Source of the DNA: Acidobacteriota bacterium
Lineage (GTDB): Bacteria; Acidobacteriota; Terriglobia; Terriglobales; Acidobacteriaceae
Length of the DNA stretch: 64,000 bases
Assembly: GCA_013289875.1 (NCBI GenBank)
Contig: JABCZC010000011.1
Location: 1-64,000 of the forward strand
Direction of reading: 5' to 3'
Shown: in pieces, positions 1-9,105 of the stretch
How the letters are laid out: every line of letters starts with the position of its first letter
Position numbering within the stretch: the first letter of the stretch is position 1
Translations under genes and position numbers: made by a program
The notes under the pieces: model-generated
The model's input: only the letters and a program-made list of their open reading frames with translations
What the model was told of the DNA's origin: nothing
Databases searched by the model: none

Positions 1-339
1 TCTCTATCGTAAGTCACGTCAGCTTTCCCCATTCGGATCGCCTGAAGAATCACCCAGAGTAGTTTCTTACGGCAAGGGCGTCTAGCTGCCAGACAGGTTT
101 ACTCCCATTACCACCGCGGAGTCAATGCACCGGTCTTTTCTGTCCTTAAGCTCTTAATTATCTGCTAAATATAATAGCTTACCTGAATCTCCCCTCGTCC
201 GCCGCTTTCTGGCTTTCGCTACATGAAGGGTTCAGGATGAATTTCCCTGCACAAATCTGCCCTACAGCTTGACAATGCTTTAATGCCGAGGCTAAGCCCG
301 GCGCTTCAAGCTTCCTCCTCGATGTTCCGCAGCGGGATG
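1..339. other. Left-edge intergenic stretch, no gene recognised
   Basis: I see no convincing coding region here on either strand. A long minus-strand open frame covering this stretch and the next gene is antisense to a well-supported coding sequence and has no recognisable protein. A TTGACA at 269-274 could be the -35 box for the downstream gene, but no good -10 follows at 16-18 bases. Confidence 0.5.
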
Positions 340-357
340 TGGCGGCGAGAGCCGCCA
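340..357 (+). other. 7-bp perfect hairpin with GAGA loop upstream of the isomerase-like gene
   Basis: TGGCGGC and GCCGCCA pair perfectly around a GAGA (GNRA-type) loop. The hairpin ends 40 bases before the start codon at 398 and has no T-run, so it looks like a structure in the leader rather than a terminator. Whether it regulates anything is not shown. Confidence 0.45.
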
Positions 358-397
358 TATGCTCTATCCTAATGAGGCAATCCAACACGGAGGAGAA

Positions 398-1375
398 ATG
401 ACAGCATCGCGTCGCGACTTTCTCACGGGCTTGGCCGCCACCGGTCTGGCCGCCGGACTTCCATCCCAGGCGGCTTACGGAGCTCAATCGTCCGCGGGTT
501 GCCCGTTTCGCCTCTCGGTCATCAACGACGAGATCTCTCAGGACTTCGAGCACTCCTGCGAGGTTGCTTCCAAGGACTTCGGGCTGCAGTGGATCGAGCT
601 TCGCGGGATGTGGGACAAGAACATCACCGACCTCGATGAGAAGCAGATCGCCGAAGCCCGCAATATCCTCGACAAGTACAAGCTGCGCGTCACCGATATC
701 GCCAGTCCGCTGTTCAAGACCGATTGGCCGGGCGCGCCACTGTCCAAGGAGAGCCCGAAACGCGACCAGTTTCATGCCTCCTTCGACTTCAAGCAGCAGG
801 ACGCGCTGCTCGAACACTGCATCGGGCTGACGAAGGCATTCGGTACGGATCGCATTCGCTGCTTCGACTTCTGGAGGTTGGAGGACCCGAAGCCCTATCG
901 CGAAGGGATGAACCAGAAGCTGCGCGAGGCGGCTGAAGTCTGCGCGAAGAGCAATGTCATCCTGCTGCTGGAAAATGAAATGGCATGCAACACGGGGACG
1001 GGCGAGGAGGCGGCTGCCGTTCTGGCCGCGATTCCGAACAAGAACTTCATGCTGAACTGGGACCCGGGGAATGCCGGAACCTTCCCCGGCAACGTCCCCT
1101 ACCCGAATGGTTACGACCTGCTGCCCAAGGAGCGGATCGGGCATTGCCACTGCAAGGACGTGAAGCGCGAGGCGGGAGGCAAATACGAATGGGAGCCGGT
1201 GGGCGGAGGCATCATCGACTGGGTGGGGCAGTTCCGGGCGCTCGAGCATCAGGGCTATCACTATGCGGTCAGCCTGGAGACGCATTGGCGTGGTGCCGGA
1301 ACTCCGGAAGCCTCGACGCGCATTAGCATGCAGGGCCTGAAAGACGCTCTCAAGAAGGCTGGGATTGCCTGCTAG
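398..1375 (+). CDS. Tat-exported sugar phosphate isomerase/epimerase-like TIM-barrel protein
   Basis: 325 residues. The frame is open from 359, but the ATG at 398 has GGAGGAG just upstream and places a twin-arginine signal (SRRDFLTG, followed by an Ala/Gly/Leu-rich stretch to about residue 28) at the N-terminus, so I chose it. The body looks like an AP-endonuclease-2/xylose-isomerase-type TIM barrel. Candidate metal and active-site residues lie in LLLENEMA, LNWDPGNAG, IGHCHCKDV and VSLETHW, a usual order for this superfamily. Export by Tat suggests a folded, metal-bound periplasmic protein. The substrate cannot be read from sequence; related exported acidobacterial proteins are annotated only as isomerase/epimerase. 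The gene stands alone and is followed by a repeat-bearing intergenic element. Confidence 0.85.
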   Translation: MTASRRDFLTGLAATGLAAGLPSQAAYGAQSSAGCPFRLSVINDEISQDFEHSCEVASKDFGLQWIELRGMWDKNITDLDEKQIAEARNILDKYKLRVTDIASPLFKTDWPGAPLSKESPKRDQFHASFDFKQQDALLEHCIGLTKAFGTDRIRCFDFWRLEDPKPYREGMNQKLREAAEVCAKSNVILLLENEMACNTGTGEEAAAVLAAIPNKNFMLNWDPGNAGTFPGNVPYPNGYDLLPKERIGHCHCKDVKREAGGKYEWEPVGGGIIDWVGQFRALEHQGYHYAVSLETHWRGAGTPEASTRISMQGLKDALKKAGIAC

Positions 1376-1390
1376 CCCGGCGATTTCAGA

Positions 1391-1615
1391 GGGTACCCCC
1401 CTCCCCCCTGTTTTTCTATGGTTTGTAATCCATTCATCCCAAAGGGGTTGTCTATCGTGGCTTGTAATCCATTCATTCCATTTTGGTTGCCGATGTGTGG
1501 CTTGTAATCCACACATTCCATTAGAGATACGCGTGATCTACTATTTGCTCGATGAAGTGGGCAATACCCAAAAACCGAAAAGGCCCACTGCGGCGGGCGT
1601 GGAGTCCTTCTAGTT
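1391..1615 (+). repeat. Intergenic element E1: C-rich head, three ~40-nt repeat units, terminal hairpin
   Basis: The head is GGGTACCCCCCTCCCCCC followed by a T-rich stretch (1391-1418). Three tandem units then start near 1420, 1458 and 1498, each containing TTGTAATCCA and then a CATTCC-like block; the first two end in GGTTG. A degenerate hairpin closes it (AAGG-CCCAC near 1580-1588 against GTGG-CCTT near 1599-1609, with a T-rich tail). Related elements occur at about 58651-58944 and 63284-63370. It lies directly behind the isomerase-like gene and could serve as its terminator. Confidence 0.6.
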
Positions 1616-1732
1616 CTATTTTATTGGAAGCAGCAAAATAATCAGCCAGCCTTGCCGGAATATCTTTCGCGTTGAATGAACAGGTTGCGGCAGAAATCAA
1701 GCCCGGAGACTTGACGTTGGGGAGCGACAGCC

Positions 1733-1762
1733 TTGACATCTACAAATATCGCATGCTGATAT
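1733..1762 (+). promoter_or_regulatory. Promoter and probable operator of the PadR/ADOP operon
   Basis: TTGACA at 1733-1738 and TGATAT at 1757-1762 are separated by 18 bases. The imperfect palindrome ATATC-GCATGC-GATAT overlaps the -10 region, as expected for PadR autoregulation. The -10 box ends only 6 bases before the ATG at 1769, so transcription would begin at about the start codon and the mRNA may be leaderless; no Shine-Dalgarno sequence is present. Confidence 0.6.
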
Positions 1763-1768
1763 GTCGCT

Positions 1769-2122
1769 ATGAAACATATTGGAGCGCGAGCCATTGACCG
1801 GGAATTGAAGAAGGGCAGCGCGGAGCTGCTCATTCTTTCGCTGATCGAGCATCGGGCGCGGCACGGATACGAGATCAGCAAGCTTATCGATGAGCGCTCC
1901 GGCGGAGTATTGAAGTTCAACGTTGCCTCGTTTTATCCACTGCTCTACCGGCTGGAGGGGCGTGGCCTGATTGCAGGGCGCTGGGTAGAGAAGGCGGGCC
2001 AGCGGCGGCGCCGGTATTACACGCTCACCGTACAGGGAAGAGAAATGCTGAAAGCCCAGCAATCCACCTGGCTTGATTTCGTAAACGCGATCCATCGCAT
2101 TACGGAGGCGGAGAATGCCTGA
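1769..2122 (+). CDS. PadR-family transcriptional regulator
   Basis: 117 residues, the usual size of a short acidobacterial PadR regulator. The winged-helix core is clear: [20 protein letters not shown], then [14 protein letters not shown] and the wing RRRRYYTLT. Such proteins bind a palindrome as dimers and repress the neighbouring transporter until a ligand is bound. The stop codon overlaps the start of the ADOP permease by 8 bases, so the two are one translationally coupled operon. The promoter, with a palindrome over its -10 box, lies immediately upstream. Confidence 0.9.
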   Translation: MKHIGARAIDRELKKGSAELLILSLIEHRARHGYEISKLIDERSGGVLKFNVASFYPLLYRLEGRGLIAGRWVEKAGQRRRRYYTLTVQGREMLKAQQSTWLDFVNAIHRITEAENA

Positions 2123-4859
2123 CTGGTCAAGAGAAATTCGAGCAGCAATCGCCTCGTTGAACCTCGATCCGGCACGCGAAGCTGAGGTGGTAGAGGAGTT
2201 GAGCCAGCATCTGCGCGACCGTTATGACGAGATGCTGGCTAGTGGCGTTGCTACTGAGCTTGCATGGCAGTCGTTGCTCAGAGAGCTGAATGACGGCACC
2301 CTGGTTTCTGGCTTGAAAGCGACTGTGGATGCAGCGCGTCCGCCGTTGCCGGTTGGAAAGGATGGGAGTGAGAGGATCCTTGCTGGCGTCTGGAGCGACC
2401 TACGCTATGGGGCACGTTTGCTGCTCAAGAATCCGGGCTTTGCGACTGTGGCAATTCTATCGCTCGCACTCGGGATTGGCGCGAACACGACGATATTCCA
2501 ACTGCTGGATGCAGTGCGCCTGCGCACGCTGCCGGTGAAGGCTCCGCAGCAACTGGCCAAAGTTCACGTAAATTCTCCTCATTGCTGCAGAGGAGATTTC
2601 TACTCAAGCAATGCCGACCTCACCGGCCCCCTCTGGAATCAGTTGCGCAAACAGCAACAGGGATTTTCCGAAATCGCCGCGTGGTCTCCTTTCAGGTACA
2701 ACCTGGGCCAGGGCGGCGAGGCTTACTATGCCAACGCGCTGTTGGTGAGCGGGGATTTCTTCAACGTGCTGGGCGTGCAGCCGCTGCTGGGGCGGCTGAT
2801 TTCTCCGGTGGACGACTATCGCGGTTGCGGAGCGCAGGGCGTTGCGTTGAGTTACGCCTTCTGGCAGCGCGAGTATGGTGGGCGTGCTGACGTTATCGGC
2901 AGCAAACTCACGCTGGATGGCCATCCTTTCCAGATCATCGGCGTCGCGCCTGCCAGCTTTTATGGGATTGAGGTAGGGCGGAATTTCGACATTGCCCTGG
3001 CGCAGTGCAGCCAGCCTGTCTTTTCCGCCAAGGGCAGCCTGATGGACGGTCCCTCTGAGTGGTGGATCGCGGCGATCGGGCGCTTGAAACCGGGTTGGAC
3101 ACTGGAACGCGCTTCCGCTCAACTCAACGCGATCTCTCCGGGGATTTTCGCGGCAACCGTACCTCCGGACTTCGATGCCCTTGCCAGGAAGGATTATCTG
3201 TCGTTCCGTCTGGAAGCGCTGCCTGCGGCGACGGGTGTTTCCAAGCTGCGGATGGATTATGAAGATCCCTTGTGGCTCTTGTTTGCACTCTCCGGGCTAG
3301 TGCTTCTGATCGCCTGCGCGAACCTGGCGAACCTGATGCTGGCACGAGCCGGCGTGCGACAGCGCGAAATGGCGCTGCGGCTGACACTTGGAGCGTCGCG
3401 TTCGCGACTGATCCGCCAACTGCTGGCAGAGAGCCTGCTACTGGCAATGCTGGGAACAATCGCGGGTGGAGTACTCGCGCAGATTCTCAGCCGCGTGTTG
3501 GTGGCATTTCTCAGCACTCCGCAAAACCAGATTTTTGTGGAGCTGGCACCGGATTGGCGCGTACTTGGTTTCGCGGCAGGCCTCGCGATTCTTACCTCCA
3601 TTCTCTTTGGGCTTACTCCGGCGATTCAGGCTTCGCATACCGATCCGGGTGTTGCGATGAAGGCCGGCGGACGCGGGGCAACTGCTGGGCGTGATCGCTT
3701 CCTGCTGCGGCGTGCGCTGGTGGTGTCCCAAGTTGCGCTCTCGCTGATGCTGCTGGCGGGCGCTTTTCTGTTCGTACGCACCTTTCGCAACCTGCTGACG
3801 TTGAATGCGGGCTTCCAACAGGACCACATTCTCATTGCAAACTTTGATTTCTCGCCGTTGAAGCTACCGCTGGAGAGCCAGATGGCTTACAAGCATCAGC
3901 TGATCGAGGGTATGCGGGCGGTTCCGGGAGTGAGTTCCGTTGCGGAAGTCCTGATTGTTCCGCTAAGTCATAGCGGATGGGACGATAACATCGATATTCC
4001 GGATGGTCCGCAACGGCAGGACGCGATGTTCAACCGCGTCGGTCCCGGGTATTTCCAGACGATGGAGACTCCGCTGCTTGCGGGACGGGATTTCAATCAG
4101 ACAGATACGCCGAAGTCACCGCGCGTAGCTATTGTGAATGAAGCCTTCGCGCACAAATTCTTCGGCGGTGCGAATCCCGTGGGACGGGTATTTCACGATG
4201 CGGGAGGAGCGGACAAGACCTATCAGATTGTCGGCCTGGTAAAAGACACGACATATTACGAGTTGCGCGAAGCTCCGCTCCCCATCGCCTTTGTCTCATT
4301 CACCCAGGCAAACGGGCCGGAGCAGCAGTCAACGCTGGTGATTCGCTCCGATGAGCCGCTGCCTGCGCTTATTTCTTCAATCAAGCGGGCGGCGAACGAT
4401 GTGAATCCGGCGATGGTGCTGAACTTCACCGTTTTCAAGACGCAGATTCGAGATGGCCTGCTGCGTGAGCAGTTGATGGCTACGCTGTCGGGTTTCTTTG
4501 GAGCTTTGGCTACGATTCTGGCGATGGTGGGCCTGTATGGGGTGATCTCGTATATGGTGGACCGGCGCAGGAACGAGATTGGCGTGCGCATGGCCCTCGG
4601 AGCCAAGCGCAGCGATATTCTGCTGATGGTATTGCGGGAGGCCGCGATTCTGCTGGGGATCGGCCTGGCAGCCGGGACGGGGCTCGCTTTGGCCGCAGGC
4701 ACTGCCGCCTCTTCCATGCTGTATGGACTGAAGGCGAGAGATCCGCTGACCCTGGCGGCGGCGATTGGCGGGATGGCTGTGGTTGCGCTGGCGGCGAGCC
4801 TATTGCCCGCGCAACGGGCGGCGACGGTGGATCCCATGACGGCGCTGCGTGAGGAATAA
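2115..4859 (+). CDS. ADOP-type MacB/FtsX ABC transporter permease
   Basis: 914 residues. An N-terminal cytoplasmic prefix (about residues 1-90, with a [19 protein letters not shown] helix) precedes a MacB-like periplasmic domain and two FtsX units. The first transmembrane helix ([18 protein letters not shown]) is at about 108-128. The first FtsX unit begins near residue 387 ([17 protein letters not shown]) and the second near 792 ([20 protein letters not shown]). No ATPase gene is adjacent, which is why such permeases are called orphan. By family it should move a substrate or force across the inner membrane, such as an antibiotic, lipid or lipoprotein; the substrate is unknown. The PadR gene overlaps its start. 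Confidence 0.9.
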   Translation: MPDWSREIRAAIASLNLDPAREAEVVEELSQHLRDRYDEMLASGVATELAWQSLLRELNDGTLVSGLKATVDAARPPLPVGKDGSERILAGVWSDLRYGARLLLKNPGFATVAILSLALGIGANTTIFQLLDAVRLRTLPVKAPQQLAKVHVNSPHCCRGDFYSSNADLTGPLWNQLRKQQQGFSEIAAWSPFRYNLGQGGEAYYANALLVSGDFFNVLGVQPLLGRLISPVDDYRGCGAQGVALSYAFWQREYGGRADVIGSKLTLDGHPFQIIGVAPASFYGIEVGRNFDIALAQCSQPVFSAKGSLMDGPSEWWIAAIGRLKPGWTLERASAQLNAISPGIFAATVPPDFDALARKDYLSFRLEALPAATGVSKLRMDYEDPLWLLFALSGLVLLIACANLANLMLARAGVRQREMALRLTLGASRSRLIRQLLAESLLLAMLGTIAGGVLAQILSRVLVAFLSTPQNQIFVELAPDWRVLGFAAGLAILTSILFGLTPAIQASHTDPGVAMKAGGRGATAGRDRFLLRRALVVSQVALSLMLLAGAFLFVRTFRNLLTLNAGFQQDHILIANFDFSPLKLPLESQMAYKHQLIEGMRAVPGVSSVAEVLIVPLSHSGWDDNIDIPDGPQRQDAMFNRVGPGYFQTMETPLLAGRDFNQTDTPKSPRVAIVNEAFAHKFFGGANPVGRVFHDAGGADKTYQIVGLVKDTTYYELREAPLPIAFVSFTQANGPEQQSTLVIRSDEPLPALISSIKRAANDVNPAMVLNFTVFKTQIRDGLLREQLMATLSGFFGALATILAMVGLYGVISYMVDRRRNEIGVRMALGAKRSDILLMVLREAAILLGIGLAAGTGLALAAGTAASSMLYGLKARDPLTLAAAIGGMAVVALAASLLPAQRAATVDPMTALREE

Positions 4860-5013
4860 GCGGTCGGCTTCTGCGGCTCTGTGTGAATTCCGGTAAAGTT
4901 CGAGGTTTGTTCACGCGATCTTAACGTGGTTGGCAAACACTGGTGGAGGAATTGTTCGCGCTACGCGCAGGCTGGAATTTGCCGCCGGACACCTCGAGAA
5001 CGCCCCTTATCTA

Positions 5014-6789
5014 ATGCCAAAGTCTGTTTGGATCGCAGTCATCGCTTTGTGTGTCGCTCCGGGGTTTCAGCCATTGTGGGCCCAGGTACCAACCAAGAAC
5101 ATTTGTCCACGTCCGCAGCAGGCTTCCACGGTAGAAGAGCCGGAAGACCTGCGCAGCCAGAATGGCGTTCTGGAGGTGGAGCTGACCGCCATTGATGGCG
5201 CGGACGGGAATGGCGCCGCGCGCTATTGTTATACCGATGCGGCTGGGCGGGAATCCCCCAATTTGCGCGCCAATCCCGGCGATCTGGTGATTCTTCATCT
5301 GAAGAACGCGCTGACGGACCCAAACCCCGGCGGCACGGGGGCCGCGCAGGCTCACTCGCATAAGCAGGCGCAAACGAGCAGCGATCCCTGCACGAGCGGA
5401 ATCATGAGTCCGGTGTCTACGAATCTCCACTTTCATGGGCTTACGATTCCTCCGGTCTGCCATCAGGACGATGTCATGAAGACGTCTGTGCAGCCGGGCG
5501 ATGCTCCATTTGAGTATCGGTTTCGTATTCCGGAAGACGAGCCGCCGGGTCTTTACTGGTATCACCCACATATCCATGGCTTCAGTAAGCAACAGCTTCT
5601 GGGGGGCGCGTCGGGAGCGCTGATCGTGGAAGGGATCGAGCGGGCAAAGAAAGTGGCGGCGGGCTTGCCGGAACGCGTGTTTATCATTCGCGACCAGGAC
5701 CTCATCAATCCGAATGCGCCACCGGCGAAGTCCGAACCGGTGGTGCCGAAGTTCATGATCGACCGCGACGGAGACGCCGCCAATAACGGTACCGGCTTCG
5801 GCAAACCGGCGAAAGACCTGTCGATTAATTATGTTCCGGTTCCTTATCCCGATTATCCGCCAGCAGTTATCGAGATGAAGCCTGGAGAACGGCAGCTATG
5901 GCGAGTGTTGAATGCTTCGGCCATCACCTACCTCAACCTTCAGGTCCTGTTTGGCCATGCTCCGCAACCCCTGGGGTTGGTGGCCATGGATGGCGTGCCC
6001 ATGAACCACAACGACGAGAAGGGAGAATCGGTCGACACTCAGACACATATCGGGCTACCGCCGGGCGCGCGCGTGGAATTTATCGTGACTGGTCCGGCTG
6101 AAGGCCAAAGCGCCCTGCTGGTCACGAGAACGGTGGATACCGGTCCGGGCGGTGAGAATGATCCGAACCGCATGCTTGCGAAGATCATCGCCTCACCGAA
6201 TGCGCCTGAGCCCCGTTCGAGGCTGCAGAGTGCGCCGGAGCCACTTCCCCCGGCGCGCGAGGCATGGCTGGGAGACGTGCGGCCGGTGCGCGTACGGCGA
6301 TTGTATTTCTCAGAGAAGCTGGCCGTTCCCGATGACCCGACGAGCGCGGTGGAGTTTTATCTTACGGTGGATGGGCAGGAAGCGAAGATGTTCGATATGA
6401 GTTCGGAGACCCCGAACATCGTCGCACAACAGGGTACCGTCGAAGACTGGATCATAGAAAACCGGTCGAGCGAACTGCACGCCTTCCACATTCACCAGTT
6501 GCACTTTCTGCTGCTCGACTATATGGGCCGACCGGTCAATGAGGACTTTCTTCGCGACACGATCAATGTGCCGTATCTCAGTGGCCGCACGCTCGCCTAT
6601 CCCAGCGTTCGCCTGCGCATGGATTTCCGCGACCCGAATACCGTGGGGATGTTTGTCTATCACTGTCATCTTCTGGAACACGAAGACAAGGGGATGATGG
6701 GATCGATACGAGTGGAGCGCGGTGGCCAGACGCTGAGCCAACCTCTGTCCGCCGCCTCGGCATCTAGAGTCGATCAACCATCCCGGTAA
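5014..6789 (+). CDS. Secreted multicopper oxidase
   Basis: 591 residues from the ATG at 5014. The frame is open from a TTG at 4930, but the ATG gives a normal signal peptide (MPKSVWIAVIALCVAPGF, cleavage after LWA). All four copper signatures are present: HFHGL near residue 140, HPHIHG near 185, HAFHIHQLHF near 490 and HCHLLEHEDKGM near 550. Together these build the type 1 copper and the trinuclear centre, so the enzyme should couple substrate oxidation to reduction of O2 to water in the periplasm. The last motif has Met as a likely axial type 1 ligand. Substrate (Cu(I), Mn, phenolics) cannot be decided; no copper-resistance partner is next to it. Confidence 0.9.
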   Translation: MPKSVWIAVIALCVAPGFQPLWAQVPTKNICPRPQQASTVEEPEDLRSQNGVLEVELTAIDGADGNGAARYCYTDAAGRESPNLRANPGDLVILHLKNALTDPNPGGTGAAQAHSHKQAQTSSDPCTSGIMSPVSTNLHFHGLTIPPVCHQDDVMKTSVQPGDAPFEYRFRIPEDEPPGLYWYHPHIHGFSKQQLLGGASGALIVEGIERAKKVAAGLPERVFIIRDQDLINPNAPPAKSEPVVPKFMIDRDGDAANNGTGFGKPAKDLSINYVPVPYPDYPPAVIEMKPGERQLWRVLNASAITYLNLQVLFGHAPQPLGLVAMDGVPMNHNDEKGESVDTQTHIGLPPGARVEFIVTGPAEGQSALLVTRTVDTGPGGENDPNRMLAKIIASPNAPEPRSRLQSAPEPLPPAREAWLGDVRPVRVRRLYFSEKLAVPDDPTSAVEFYLTVDGQEAKMFDMSSETPNIVAQQGTVEDWIIENRSSELHAFHIHQLHFLLLDYMGRPVNEDFLRDTINVPYLSGRTLAYPSVRLRMDFRDPNTVGMFVYHCHLLEHEDKGMMGSIRVERGGQTLSQPLSAASASRVDQPSR

Positions 6790-6918
6790 CTGCTTCCGCC
6801 TACGATCACTGGCATTTGCCATTTATTTACATGTAATTCACCTGCCGGACATATCTCCGAGGTTCTTGCCGCCTTATGCTCGTCGGGTTGGGCCGAGGCC
6901 TCAACCCCAGGAGGAAAT

Positions 6919-9018
6919 ATGAAGGTGAAGCAAGCCGCAGAAATCGCCTTGCGAACCGTGCGTACGGGAGTTATATCCGTCGCCGTGTTCCAATTTGCAA
7001 TCGGTAATGGTTTAGCACAGGCCCAGTCCCGCGACAATGTTCGGGCCGAGTCCCGTGACAAGGCTCTTACCGAGTCCCGCGACAACGACACAAGCTCGCC
7101 AATCAAGCACGTGATTGTGATCATTGGCGAAAACCGCAGCTTTGACCATGTTTTTGCAACCTATGTCCCAAAGAAAGGCGAGACAGTCTGGAACCTTCTT
7201 TCCGAGGGCATCGTCAAGGCGGACGGAACGCCAGGCAAAAACTTCTCCAAGGCGGAGCAGAGTGCCGCCTACGACGAAGGAACGACCGACGCATTCCTGC
7301 TGAGCCCGGCGAAGACCACTTTCCCCTTAGGCTATCTTCCGTCTCCCCTGACCGGCGGCCCTACGGACTCCTACGTCCCGGGCGACAGCCTAAGCCTGGC
7401 GAAGGCCTCTGAGAACGGCCTTCCCGAAAACTATTACCCAGACCTAATCTCGGGTGGAACGGGTCTGCCATCGAAGACACCGGACACCCGCATCAAGGAT
7501 GTGGAAGTTCTTCCTGCCGGACCGTTCCAGCTGACGAACAGCGAGACGTTCCCCTACAACGCGTATGCAGCGAGCCCGGTGCACCGTTTCTATCAGATGT
7601 GGCAGCAGCTGAACTGTGACGCGACTAAAGTTACTGCGAGCAATGGCTCCGGCTGCAATGCGGGACTATTTGCCTGGGTTGAAGTGACGGTGGGCGCGGG
7701 CACCAACGGCCTCAAGCAGGCGGCAACCTTCAGTACGGATTGGTATCCGGGCGCGACGACGACCGGGGAAGGCTCAACTGCGCTAGGGTTCTACAACGTG
7801 CAGCAGGGCGATGCACCCTATTTCAAGTCACTGGCTGATAACTATGCGATGAGCGACAACTTCCACCAGTCGGTCAATGGTGGAACGGGTGCCAACCACA
7901 TCATGTTCGGCCACGGTGACGCAATCTGGTTCAGCGACGGCAAGGGCAATCCGGCGGTTCCACCTCACGATGTTAAAACCAGCGCGACCACGGTTCTGGA
8001 CGAGGTTGAGAACCCCAATCCGGCTGCTCATACCAACAACTGGTATACAGAGGACGGCTACGGCGGCGGTTCTTTCGGCTCACCGGCTTACGGCGGCGGC
8101 TCCTACACTGACTGCGCTGACATGAAGCAGCCTGGTGTTACACCAATTGTGAACTATCTTCAATCGCTGCCGAATCCGATCGATCCGCGCTGCGAGACGG
8201 GTCACTATTACCTGTTGAATAACTACAACCCGGGTTACTTCGGCAACGGTAACAATGCCTATACCGATACCAACCCCAACAACACGATTTTCACCATCCC
8301 TCCGTCTTCGGTGCCCAGCATCGGTGACCGGCTGCTCGCCTCGAACGTCTCCTGGAAGTACTACGGCGATCAGTGGAACAACTATGTGCCCGATCCGTAT
8401 CAGCTGAACTTTAGTGCGATCGGTACGAAAACAGATGAGTACTGCAACATCTGCAACCCGTTCCAGTACGACACGTCCATCATGGCCAATGCGACGATTC
8501 GCAACGCCCACATCCAGGACACAGCAAACCTGTACAACGACATCAAGAACTCAACCCTGCCAGCGGTCTCCATCGTCAAGCCCAGCGGACTCGTCGATGG
8601 TCACCCCGCGTCATCCAAGCTTGACCTCTTCGAAGGCTTCACCAAGAAGATCGTCGACGCAGTGCAAGCCAATCCGAAGCTGTGGGCGGATACCGCGATC
8701 TTCATTACCGAGGATGAAGGAGGCGGCTATTATGACTCCGGTTATGTGCAGCCGCTCGATTTCTTCGGCGACGGCACGCGCATCATCTTCCTTGTCGTAT
8801 CTCCTTATGTAAAACCGGGTCACATCTCCCACGACTATGCTGACCACGTCTCGATCCTGAAGTTTATCGAGAGGAACTGGGGCCTGGAGACGGTCACCAA
8901 CCGCAGCCGTGACAACTTCCCCAACCCGGTCACTGCGCCCGGCAGCCCGTACGTTCCGGTCAACAGCCCGGCCATCGACGATCTCTTCGGCTTGTTTGAC
9001 TTCCCGAATAACAATTAG
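6919..9018 (+). CDS. Secreted phosphoesterase (phospholipase C/acid phosphatase family)
   Basis: 699 residues, with a strong AGGAGG ribosome site before the ATG. A signal peptide ends at about residue 36 (GLAQA). A short linker of three 8-residue repeats (SRDNVRAE, SRDKALTE, SRDND) follows. The catalytic start IKHVIVIIGENRSFDHVF near residue 63-80 is the hallmark of the phosphoesterase family that holds bacterial phospholipase C and AcpA-type acid phosphatases. Further family landmarks are GTGANHIMFGHGDA, FITEDEGGGYYDSGY and DYADHVSILKFIERNWG. It should hydrolyse phosphate esters outside the cytoplasm; the substrate class is not resolved. A hairpin terminator follows. Confidence 0.9.
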   Translation: MKVKQAAEIALRTVRTGVISVAVFQFAIGNGLAQAQSRDNVRAESRDKALTESRDNDTSSPIKHVIVIIGENRSFDHVFATYVPKKGETVWNLLSEGIVKADGTPGKNFSKAEQSAAYDEGTTDAFLLSPAKTTFPLGYLPSPLTGGPTDSYVPGDSLSLAKASENGLPENYYPDLISGGTGLPSKTPDTRIKDVEVLPAGPFQLTNSETFPYNAYAASPVHRFYQMWQQLNCDATKVTASNGSGCNAGLFAWVEVTVGAGTNGLKQAATFSTDWYPGATTTGEGSTALGFYNVQQGDAPYFKSLADNYAMSDNFHQSVNGGTGANHIMFGHGDAIWFSDGKGNPAVPPHDVKTSATTVLDEVENPNPAAHTNNWYTEDGYGGGSFGSPAYGGGSYTDCADMKQPGVTPIVNYLQSLPNPIDPRCETGHYYLLNNYNPGYFGNGNNAYTDTNPNNTIFTIPPSSVPSIGDRLLASNVSWKYYGDQWNNYVPDPYQLNFSAIGTKTDEYCNICNPFQYDTSIMANATIRNAHIQDTANLYNDIKNSTLPAVSIVKPSGLVDGHPASSKLDLFEGFTKKIVDAVQANPKLWADTAIFITEDEGGGYYDSGYVQPLDFFGDGTRIIFLVVSPYVKPGHISHDYADHVSILKFIERNWGLETVTNRSRDNFPNPVTAPGSPYVPVNSPAIDDLFGLFDFPNNN
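7027..7098 (+). repeat. Three tandem copies of a 24-nt unit inside the phosphoesterase gene
   Basis: TCCCGCGACAA-type units start at 7027, 7051 and 7075, giving three SRD(N/K)-containing repeats just after the predicted signal cleavage site. The third unit is diverged at its end. It probably forms a variable-length linker between signal peptide and enzyme. Confidence 0.8.
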
Positions 9019-9040
9019 CGGTAAAGCGATCCATTTCTGG

Positions 9041-9070
9041 GGCCGGAGTGGCTTGCCAACTCCGGCCTTT
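9041..9070 (+). terminator. Rho-independent terminator of the phosphoesterase gene
   Basis: GGCCGGAGT (9041-9049) pairs perfectly with ACTCCGGCC (9059-9067) around a 9-base loop, followed by TTTCC. It begins 22 bases after the stop codon. Confidence 0.8.
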
Positions 9071-9105
9071 CCATTTCATGCTATGGACCGCCAGGAAATG
9101 CCCGA

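Noticed and set aside
179-1516. 445-codon open frame on the minus strand
   Set aside because: It lies antisense to the Tat-exported isomerase-like gene and to element E1. It arises from high GC in the opposite frame and shows no recognisable protein.
1420-1530. CRISPR-like array in the three repeats of E1
   Set aside because: Repeats are degenerate and contiguous without unique spacers, and no cas gene is present.
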